A DNA stretch of 5,409 nucleotides, from the NCBI GenBank assembly GCA_012032855.1, contig JAAUQA010000265.1, forward strand, positions 1 through 5,409, given 5' to 3'. The notes under the pieces are model-generated. The model was not told the DNA's origin, searched no databases, and saw nothing but the letters and a program-made list of their open reading frames with translations. Both the position numbers and the translations under genes were made by a program. The DNA is from Candidatus Competibacteraceae bacterium. Its GTDB lineage: Bacteria > Pseudomonadota > Gammaproteobacteria > Competibacterales > Competibacteraceae. Shown one piece after another: positions 1 to 5,409 of the stretch (its first letter is position 1; every line of letters starts with the position of its first letter).

Positions 1-298
1 CGCCCGGTTGCCCGCGACCATGATGACGCCGGCCATCCTTGCCCTCTTTCCTTGCGTCTTCCTTGCCGCCTGCCGGTCTCGCATGCCCGGACGCACGACC
101 GCGCTGGGAACCGGGGGCGCGCCCCTGACGCCAGACGAGAACCGGGGCCGGAACGTCTTCGGGTTCGTTTGTCGCCGATGACGCGGTGTCCGTCGGCTGC
201 GACCCGTCGACATCCTTGTCGCCAAGCACGGGTTCGGCTGGCTGGTCGGCACCGAGCATCTGCCCGGAGGCGATGCGGAACAACAGGCTGTAGCAGAT
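1..298. other. GC-rich segment of unknown identity, probably foreign to the rest of the window
   Basis: No gene is recognised here. Hand-counted GC over 1-300 is 205/300 (68%), against 130/240 (54%) over 361-600. On the minus strand the frame continuing from pbpC stays open to the window edge for about 99 codons, with roughly 73% G or C at third positions, so it may be the coding frame of a high-GC gene. Its product would read LFRIASGQMLGADQP near the join, then a Pro/Asp/Thr-rich stretch, then a Gly/Arg/Lys-rich basic tail (e.g. GGKEDARKEGKDGRR), which looks like a disordered C-terminal region. Nothing in it resembles the transpeptidase domain expected after PBP1C residue 336. The other two minus-strand frames are also free of stops, as is common at this GC, so the reading is tentative. 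I do not recognise it as cloning vector. Confidence 0.5.
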
Positions 299-299
299 C
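296..299. other. Apparent chimeric junction at a GATC site inside pbpC
   Basis: Minus-strand translation follows PBP1C without interruption to ...GSVDFFATPRAGQ, whose last codon is 301-299. The next residues should lead into a V/I-D-M...RSPGSTLKP-like transpeptidase motif; instead unrelated sequence follows. The break coincides with GATC (part of AGATCT, 295-300) and with the GC jump. GATC is the cut site of Sau3AI/MboI-type enzymes used in library construction, so a ligation chimera is a natural explanation. A genomic rearrangement or an assembly misjoin is also possible. Loss of homology and composition change are seen directly; the cause is inferred. Confidence 0.6.
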
Positions 300-1306
300 T
301 GGCCGGCGCGCGGTGTTGCGAAAAAATCCACGGAACCTAGGTAGGCGATAACCTGCTGACTGCGATTCTCCGCCACCAAAATAGCCAAGTTGTTATAGGG
401 AGGTAAAGGGTGTTGGCGGGCTAGTGTTTCTATGGTTCGCTGTAACGGGCCGTCGATAAACGTGTGATGCAGCGGTTGTGCGGGTCGAGCCTTGTGTAAT
501 CGACGCGCCAAGTGCGGGGCATGAAAGGGCAACGACCGCCGTTGGTTAGGTAACGCTTCCTGCTGAGCCTCAGCAATTTGCTGAGCAGTTAAAACCCCTA
601 ACCGACCTATGCGATGTAATACCTTATCGCGTGCCAAGCGTGCTCGCTCCGGGAAACGATCCGGTCGTAACCGCGACGGCGCTTGGGGTAAACTCACCAG
701 CAACGCGGCTTCTGCGGGAGTAAGACGTAAAGGTTCTTTGCCGAGATAAGCCAACGATGCCGACCGCAACCCTTCCAGATTGCCCCCGTAAGGCGCCAGC
801 GTCAGATACCAACTCAGTAGAGTATCTTTGTCGTAACGCCATTCCAGTTGTAAAGCTCGCAGCATTTCCTGCAACTTGCCGATGACGGTGCGAGGATGCG
901 GTTCCAATAAACGGGCGACTTGCATAGTCAACGTCGAAGCGCCGGACACGATTCGACCGTGGCGTATCCATTGTCCGATGGCGCGGACCACGGCTAACGG
1001 GTCAACTCCCGGATGCCAAGCAAAGCGCTGATCCTCATAGGCGGTGAGCATGGTCAGATAAATCGGATCGACAGCCGAGGGTTGCAACGGCAAGCGCCAC
1101 ATATCGTCCGTAGTAGTAAACCCCCGCAACAGTGATCCTTGGGCATCAAGGACCAAACTGGAGTGGTGCTGTGTCCTGCTCAAATCGGGAGGAAATGCCC
1201 GGTTTAACCCAATAGCCAAACCACTGAGCAACGTTAGGCTAATCAGAAGGTATCCGCTGTATCGGTAACTTGTTGAGATAAAATAAGATTGTGAGCGATC
1301 GTGCAC
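299..1306 (-). CDS. pbpC: Penicillin-binding protein 1C, N-terminal part (truncated by the junction at 296-299)
   Basis: PBP1C is an inner-membrane class A penicillin-binding protein whose GT51 domain polymerises lipid II into glycan strands. The chosen GTG start (1304-1306) gives a short basic/polar N-terminus, then a membrane helix at about residues 18-35 (YLLISLTLLSGLAIGL). GT51 motifs follow in order: EDQRFAWHPGVD (91-102, with the catalytic Glu), GASTLTMQ (122-129), the KLQE region (about 144-147), DKDTLLSWYLTLAPYGGN (159-176) and ASLAYLGKEPLRLTPAEAALL (around 183-203, split here only for naming). APYGGNLEG and LPQAPSRLRP are typical of the 1C subfamily. The linker into the transpeptidase domain (NLAILVAENRSQQVIAYLGS) is present, but sequence recognisable as PBP1C ends at Gln336. 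The SxxK, SxN and KTG transpeptidase motifs are therefore missing; family members run to roughly 700-800 aa. The open frame continues into unrelated GC-rich sequence. The start lies 7 nt after the hemA stop, with only a weak GAG as ribosome site, suggesting translational coupling. In the reading frame no upstream start exists before a TAA at 1343-1345. Confidence 0.88.
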
Positions 1307-1313
1307 GATGCGC

Positions 1314-2570
1314 TCAGTTGTCTTTGAGCTGGTAAAGGCTCTTTATCACGGCTATTAAATCGCTACGCCCCTGAGCGGTAGCCTCGCGCAGTCCCACACT
1401 GGGGTCGTGGATCAATTTATTGGTCAAGGTATTGGCCAGGAAACGTAATACCTCTTCAGGCGCTTTGCCCTGTTGCAACTGCCTCAGCGCACGCGAGTGG
1501 ACCTCATCACGTAGTTCCTCAGCGCGTTGCCGCAGCGCGCGGATGTTGGCAGCACCATCTTGTGCGCGCATCCAGGCCATAAAATGATTGACCTGCACAT
1601 CGACAATTTCCTCGGCTTGTTGGGCGGCGGCGCGACGGGATTGCAGATTCTCGGCAATGATGTCCTGTAGATCGTCCACCGTATACAGATACACATCGTC
1701 TAAACGGCTGAGCAACGGATCAATGTCGCGCGGCACGGCAAGATCAATCATCAATACCGGGCGCCGTTTACGGGTTTTCAGGGAACTTTTGACCTCAGCT
1801 TGGGACAAGATGAGAGTGGGGCTCGCGGTGGATGAGATGACGATATCGGCTTCGGCCAGATGAGCAGGAATCTCCTCAAGGCTGATGGCATACCCACCGA
1901 ACAACGCGGCGAGTTCATGAGCGCGTTCCAAGGTACGATTGGCGACGATGAGCCGGCCGATATTATGCTCGCGCAAATGGCGGGCCACTAACTCGATAGT
2001 ATCTCCGGCACCGATTAACAGGGCAGTTTGCCGAGACAGCTCAGCATAAATCTGTTTGGTTAAGCTGACCGCTGCGAAAGCAACCGACACCGGGCTTGCC
2101 CCGATACAAGTATCGGTACGGACTTGCTTGGCAACCGCAAACGTGTGCTGGAACAGCCGGTTTAATAGCGTGCCTAAGGTGCCGGCGCTATTGGCGGTTC
2201 GATAGGCGGCTTTGATTTGCCCCAGTATTTGCGGTTCGCCCAGTATCATGGAGTCTAGGCCTGAAGCCACCCGCAGCATGTGGCGCACGGCACCGCCGTC
2301 AGGATGTTGGTAGATATAGGGCTTTAATTCGGCTGACTGCAGCGCATGATAATCGCCCAACCAACGGACAATGGGATGTGCGTCGGGTTGATCCAGGCCG
2401 CAGTAGAGCTCGGTGCGATTGCACGTAGACAAAATGGCGGCTTCTCGGGCGCCGCCACAGGCGATCAACTCTTGCAACGCCGGCACCAAGCATTCTGCAG
2501 AGAACGCCACCCGTTCGCGGATGGTTACTGGCGCTGTTTTGTGATTGATGCCTAAAGCCAACAGGGGCAT
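1314..2570 (-). CDS. hemA: Glutamyl-tRNA reductase
   Basis: HemA reduces glutamyl-tRNA(Glu) with NADPH to glutamate-1-semialdehyde, the committed step of the C5 route to 5-aminolevulinate and tetrapyrroles, in the cytoplasm. The product is 418 aa, the usual length. The N-terminus MPLLALGINHKTAP matches the family closely. The catalytic cysteine is Cys50 in STCNRTELY. The GluTR signature lies at about 97-123 (HMLR..SGLDSMILGEPQILGQ). A Rossmann NADPH domain carries LLIGAGDTIELVARHL (about 184-199), followed by VANRT, VISSTASP and MIDLAVPRDIDP (274-285). The C-terminal helical dimerisation domain runs from about 315 and ends in HDPSVGLREA and a short tail. The start at 2568-2570 is chosen because the family N-terminus begins there. 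The frame stays open 98 codons further upstream, but that extension is unlike GluTR and lies antisense to the start of the TPR gene. No clear Shine-Dalgarno is visible. In E. coli-type enzymes the N-terminus governs haem-dependent turnover; whether that applies here is inference. It is transcribed divergently from the TPR-lolB-ispE operon. Confidence 0.97.
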   Translation of the reverse strand: MPLLALGINHKTAPVTIRERVAFSAECLVPALQELIACGGAREAAILSTCNRTELYCGLDQPDAHPIVRWLGDYHALQSAELKPYIYQHPDGGAVRHMLRVASGLDSMILGEPQILGQIKAAYRTANSAGTLGTLLNRLFQHTFAVAKQVRTDTCIGASPVSVAFAAVSLTKQIYAELSRQTALLIGAGDTIELVARHLREHNIGRLIVANRTLERAHELAALFGGYAISLEEIPAHLAEADIVISSTASPTLILSQAEVKSSLKTRKRRPVLMIDLAVPRDIDPLLSRLDDVYLYTVDDLQDIIAENLQSRRAAAQQAEEIVDVQVNHFMAWMRAQDGAANIRALRQRAEELRDEVHSRALRQLQQGKAPEEVLRFLANTLTNKLIHDPSVGLREATAQGRSDLIAVIKSLYQLKDN

Positions 2571-2684
2571 GATACCAATGATTAACCGAATGATGAGGTT
2601 GTGAAATTTTGCGGGATGGAGTCTCGGATTACAAGCTAAGCGGTTGGAGACAAAGTTAAATTTTGTTACCGAACAATCAGTGTT
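2571..2684. promoter_or_regulatory. Divergent intergenic region between hemA and the TPR-lolB-ispE operon
   Basis: These 114 nt separate the hemA start (2570) from the TPR gene start (2685) and must hold both promoters if the starts are right. The region is AT-richer than its flanks, with AAATTTT-type tracts around 2604-2610 and 2656-2664. I see no convincing operator palindrome and no strong sigma-70 site for the plus-strand operon. If translation of the TPR gene begins at the downstream ATG (2709), the region would be 24 nt longer. Confidence 0.5.
2606..2634 (-). promoter_or_regulatory. Candidate sigma-70 promoter for hemA
   Basis: On the minus strand TTGTAA (2634-2629) and CAAAAT (2611-2606) are separated by 17 nt. 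Each hexamer matches the sigma-70 consensus at four of six positions. A start around 2599 would give a leader of about 28 nt before the hemA ATG. Matches of this quality occur by chance in AT-rich DNA, so this is only a candidate. Confidence 0.22.
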
Positions 2685-4421
2685 ATGGCCAAGAGTAAAC
2701 AGACCTTTATGAATAGACTGACCATCGTCGCAGGATTGATTGTAGCCGCACTGATGAGTGGCCCCGTCGGCGCAGACGAAAGCAAGACCGTCGCCGATGG
2801 CTATGGGACTATAGACATCCAACCTTACCGAGAATCCGCTCCCGAAGCTGACTTGGTATACCACATTTTGCTCGGGGAAATCGCCGGATCACGCAAGCAA
2901 TTAGACGTTGCCCTGGACGCTTACCGCGAAGCCGTACAAACGAGCGACAATACCCGAATTGCCGAGCGTGCCGCAGGCATTGCACTGTTCGCTGATGATT
3001 ACGCAGCGTTGTTGGAAATAGCCCGCCGCTGGCATACGTTGGATGCCGACAACCCCAAAGTGCATCAAGCGCTGGCCGTCGCTTTGTTGAACAATGAACA
3101 GGCTAAAGAGGCGGCGACTCATTTGGACGCCCTTCGTGCTGCCAGCGACAAGGATGAACAGGACGGGTTTACTGCAGTCGACGCTTTGCATGAACCAAAT
3201 ACAGGATAAAGCGCTGGCCCTTCGCGCAATGGCCGGTTTGCGCGATTTGCACCGCAAATCCAGATATGCCCATTTCTACTACGCGCTAGCGGCTTTGGAA
3301 GCTGATGACCACGAACAAGCCTTGGAGGGGACCGCTGCCGCCTTGAAGCTGGATCCTCAGTGGGAAGATGCTTATCTGCTGCAAGCCCGTGTGCGCATGA
3401 TCCAGAAAGACACGGATGCCGCTCTGGCCGGTTTGAAAGCAGCCGTGGACAATTTGCCTGACAATCGACAATTACGCTTGGGTTATGCACGCCTGTTGGT
3501 CAATGCGGAACGCTATGAAGATGCAACCACTGAATTCAAAGTCCTGGCTGAGCGTAACCCCGAGGATTCCGACGCGCTATACGCACTGGGCCTGCTGTCC
3601 GGCGAGCAGGAACGCTATGACGAAGCAGTGACTTATTTTACTCGTTTGTTGGAACTCGGCACGCGTAACACGGATGCTTATTTTGAATTGGGACGAGTCG
3701 AAGAGCTACGCAACAATTATGCTAAAGCGAAGGATTGGTATGCCCAGGTTGATGACGACGAGCGGTATCTTACCGCACAAGTGCGTATGGGTATGATGCT
3801 GGCAAAGTCAGGCGATTTGCAGGCCATGAATGAGCACTTCATTAAGATGCGACAGGACAATCCTGAAAGTTGGGTGCCGTTAACTATCTCGCACGCAGAA
3901 GTGTTGCGCGAACTCAAACACCATCAAAGCGCATTCGATTTACTCACGGAGGCATTAGAACGCGATTCAGCCAACAATGATTTACTTTACAGTCGCGCGT
4001 TGACAGCCGGCAATCTGGAACGGTTCGATGTATTGGAAAAGATTTGCGCACCGTAATCGACGCCGATCCCGAACACGGTCATGCACTCAATGCGTTGGGG
4101 TACACGCTGGCGGATCAAACCGACCGCCACCAAGAGGCTTTGGGCTATCTGGAGCAAGCCATTGCGTTGTTGCCGGACGATGCCGCCGTGATAGACAGCA
4201 TGGGCTGGGTACAATTTCGGCTAGGCAATCATGAGCAAGCACTGGTGCACCTGCGCCGTGCTTACGAACTCAATCAGGATCCGGAAATTGCTGCTCATTT
4301 GACCGAAGTGCTGTGGGTGCTCGGCAAGCAAGAAGAAGCCAGAGACGTTTATGCACAAGCCGTGAAAGACAATCCTGACAGTGAACATCTGCTGAAGGTC
4401 AAAGAACGGTTTGGCCTGTAA
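2685..4421 (+). CDS. Exported tetratricopeptide-repeat protein, interrupted by two frameshifts
   Basis: This is the TPR protein that lies between hemA and lolB in many gammaproteobacteria (PA4667 in P. aeruginosa, as I recall). Its molecular role is not established; TPRs make protein-binding solenoids. A Sec signal peptide is visible in the sequence starting at ATG 2709 (MNRLTIVAGLIVAALMSGPVGA, with a probable cut before DES; split as MNRLTIVAG-LIVAALMSG-PVGA), so the product is probably periplasmic or envelope-bound. The first ATG, 2685, adds eight residues (MAKSKQTF); neither start has a good ribosome site. Coding potential runs in three pieces: 2685 to about 3189, about 3191 to about 4041 in another frame, and about 4041-4421 back in the first frame. 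Together they give about 578 aa, the family length. TPR units include ADLVYHILLGEIAGSRKQL, AHFYYALAALEADDHEQALE, SDALYALGLLSGEQERYDEA, HALNALGYTLADQTDRHQEA and VIDSMGWVQFRLGNHEQAL. All pieces are well preserved, so the frame breaks look recent or are sequence errors. lolB follows directly. Confidence 0.88.
3186..3195 (+). other. Frameshift site 1 in the TPR gene
   Basis: The upstream frame reads ...FTAVDALHEPNTG and stops at 3207-3209. The downstream frame resumes as NQIQDKALALRAMAGL, which fits the family. The change is equivalent to one extra base. Omitting A3190, for example, would give DALLNQIQDKALAL. The exact base cannot be fixed without a homologue or reads. Confidence 0.75.
4037..4043 (+). 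other. Frameshift site 2 in the TPR gene
   Basis: The middle frame reads ...NLERFDVLEKICAP and stops at 4054-4056. The next frame reads DLRTVIDADPEHGHALNALG, where D begins at 4041. One missing base in or next to the A-run GGAAAAG restores ...DVLEKDLRTVIDADP, which is what the family has. The shift cancels the one at about 3190, so the last piece is in the same frame as the first. Confidence 0.8.
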
Positions 4422-4478
4422 CCAATGCTTCTTGAACAATCGTTGAAATACGTATCCTTCCCAAATATTCTCAGCGCC

Positions 4479-5096
4479 ATGCGTTTAGATTATCGCTTCA
4501 TCCTGTTGCTGTGTGCGATGCTACTAAGCGCTTGCGCCAGACTGCCTTTTCAACCGCCTGCAGATGAACCTTGGAAAGCACGCAATCTGGTGCTGTCCGG
4601 GCTGCGCAACTGGCATATTACCGGGCGCATCGGCATTACCAACGAGCAGGACGGTTGGCACGCCAGCTTGCAGTGGACCCAACAAGAGCGCATTTATATC
4701 ATTGATTTACTCGGCCCGTGGGGACAGGGACGGGTGCATATCGAGGGCGGCGCTGAAACCGTCCGTGTCCGCACCGCCGATGGCCAAGTTCATGCGGCGC
4801 CGGACCCGGAGCAATTGCTGGCCGATACCGTCGGCGTCCGTATTCCGCTCGACGGGTTACGCTATTGGGTGTTGGGAGTGCCTGATCCGCAGCGGCCCAG
4901 CCGGTTGCAAGGCGATGAGCAGGGGCGATTGACCCGCTTGGAACAAGACGGGTGGATTATTGAGTACCCGCGTTACATGACTGTAACCGGCTTGGATTTA
5001 CCTGCGCAGATTCGCGCTCGTCGTGATGAATGGCAAATCCGCATCGCCATTAGGAGCTGGGATTTACGGCAGTCGGTATTGCAATCCTCCCTTTAA
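4479..5096 (+). CDS. lolB: Outer-membrane lipoprotein receptor LolB
   Basis: LolB is the outer-membrane lipoprotein that takes lipoproteins from the periplasmic carrier LolA and inserts them into the inner leaflet of the outer membrane. From ATG 4479 the product is 205 aa, matching the usual length of about 200. It has a short charged n-region (MRLDYR), a hydrophobic core and the lipobox LLSAC with lipidated Cys19. The residue after Cys is Ala, not Asp, consistent with sorting to the outer membrane. The mature protein starts its beta-barrel-like fold with WHITGRIGI and the strand [20 protein letters not shown]; this last stretch probably carries the protruding hydrophobic loop. [13 protein letters not shown] and WIIEYPRY are typical later motifs. 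The frame opens earlier at ATG 4425, 3 nt after the TPR stop. That start would add 18 residues before the signal peptide and seems less likely, though neither start has a clear Shine-Dalgarno. ispE follows 19 nt downstream, so the genes are probably co-transcribed. Confidence 0.93.
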   Translation: MRLDYRFILLLCAMLLSACARLPFQPPADEPWKARNLVLSGLRNWHITGRIGITNEQDGWHASLQWTQQERIYIIDLLGPWGQGRVHIEGGAETVRVRTADGQVHAAPDPEQLLADTVGVRIPLDGLRYWVLGVPDPQRPSRLQGDEQGRLTRLEQDGWIIEYPRYMTVTGLDLPAQIRARRDEWQIRIAIRSWDLRQSVLQSSL

Positions 5097-5115
5097 TGCG
5101 AAAAAACTGACTGTA

Positions 5116-5409
5116 ATGCTTGTCGATCCCTGGCCGGCGCCGGCAAAAATCAATCGTTTTTTGCATATCGTGGGCCGTCGCCCTGACGGCTATCATGTAT
5201 TACAGACTGTTTTTCAATTTCTCGATTACTGCGATTACCTGCGTTTCGAACTGCGTCCGGACGGGCATATTGAGCGCAGCGGCACGCTGCCCGGTGTGGA
5301 CTCGACCGAGGATTTAACGGTACGAGCGGCACGGCTGCTGCAAAAACCTGTGATATCCCAATGGGTGTGACGATTCATATCGACAAACAAATTCCAATGG
5401 GTGGTGGGT
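5116..5409 (+). CDS. ispE: 4-diphosphocytidyl-2-C-methyl-D-erythritol kinase, N-terminal part with a frameshift; runs off the window
   Basis: IspE phosphorylates the 2-hydroxyl of CDP-methylerythritol with ATP in the non-mevalonate (MEP) isoprenoid pathway; it is a GHMP-family kinase. From ATG 5116 the protein opens [20 protein letters not shown], followed by YH. Lys11 corresponds to the conserved active-site Lys10 of the E. coli enzyme. [14 protein letters not shown] and [12 protein letters not shown] follow, all standard. After LLQK the annotated frame runs into PVISQWV and stops at 5368-5370. The neighbouring frame continues [20 protein letters not shown] from 5349 to the window end, entering the ATP-binding glycine loop (PMGGGLGGGSS in the family). 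A single missing base near 5341-5348 explains this. Start choice rests on family alignment; the frame is open further upstream into lolB. It is probably in one operon with the TPR gene and lolB. Confidence 0.93.
5341..5349 (+). other. Frameshift site in ispE at an A-run
   Basis: The five-A run 5342-5346 lies exactly where the ispE frame changes. One additional A would give CAA AAA ACC TGT GAT ATC, joining LLQK to the [20 protein letters not shown] frame. The shift is therefore equivalent to one lost base, and a homopolymer error is the simplest cause. Confidence 0.8.

Noticed and set aside
52..351. A 99-codon plus-strand open frame
   Set aside because: It crosses the junction at 296-299 into antisense pbpC sequence and is Arg-rich, as expected of a shadow frame in GC-rich DNA.
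569..585. Perfect inverted repeat CTCAGCAA-T-TTGCTGAG
   Set aside because: It lies within pbpC coding sequence for a repetitive AQQIAEAQQ segment, has only a 1-nt centre and no following T-run, so it is not a credible terminator or operator.
624..971. A 115-codon minus-strand open frame
   Set aside because: It is a shadow of pbpC, whose GT51 motifs lie in another frame over the same bases.
2571..2864. A 98-codon N-terminal extension of the hemA frame
   Set aside because: The extension does not resemble GluTR, overlaps the divergent TPR gene start antisense, and the family N-terminus MPLLALGINHKTAP begins at 2570.
3094..3190. A separate gene beginning MNRLKRRRLIW in the middle TPR frame
   Set aside because: These residues are out of frame with the TPR coding that occupies this stretch; the middle frame becomes family-like only after about 3190.
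4425..4478. An earlier lolB start at ATG 4425
   Set aside because: It would place 18 extra residues, including an acidic one, before the lipoprotein signal peptide; ATG 4479 gives a standard signal. It cannot be excluded completely because neither start has a clear ribosome site.
5330..5370. Programmed -1 frameshifting in ispE and in the TPR gene
   Set aside because: Both sites have short A-runs at lysine codons, but neither has a proper X XXY YYZ heptamer or an evident downstream hairpin, and these genes are not known to use frameshifting.

Overview
The window looks like a core-genome segment of a gammaproteobacterium with moderate GC. Four recognisable genes are housekeeping genes. The divergent order hemA <- | -> TPR gene - lolB - ispE is the order known from Pseudomonas and many other gammaproteobacteria. 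The genus cannot be fixed from the sequence alone.

Layout. Positions 1-298 (minus-strand frame continuing from pbpC) are GC-rich DNA of unknown identity that does not belong to any gene I recognise. Positions 299-1306 (minus) encode the first 336 residues of penicillin-binding protein 1C (pbpC): a membrane anchor and a complete glycosyltransferase domain, ending abruptly before the transpeptidase domain. Positions 1314-2570 (minus) encode an intact glutamyl-tRNA reductase (hemA, 418 aa), followed after 7 nt by the GTG start of pbpC. A 114-nt intergenic region separates hemA from the plus-strand operon. That operon holds a secreted tetratricopeptide-repeat protein (2685-4421, interrupted by two frameshifts), the outer-membrane lipoprotein receptor lolB (4479-5096), and the start of ispE (5116 to the window end, with one frameshift).

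Functions. HemA makes the committed precursor of tetrapyrroles. LolB inserts lipoproteins into the outer membrane, and the TPR protein encoded just before it is probably exported and may also be a lipoprotein or envelope-associated scaffold. IspE acts in the MEP isoprenoid pathway. PbpC polymerises peptidoglycan strands.

Oddities. The window is notable less for a new system than for sequence integrity. At a GATC tetranucleotide (296-299) PBP1C homology stops and hand-counted GC jumps from about 54% (361-600) to about 68% (1-300), as expected of a chimeric join or a rearrangement. Three single-base frame changes (near 3190, 4040 and 5345) break otherwise well-preserved coding frames; two of them sit at A-runs. 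I found no convincing undescribed biological system, RNA gene, CRISPR array or mobile element.
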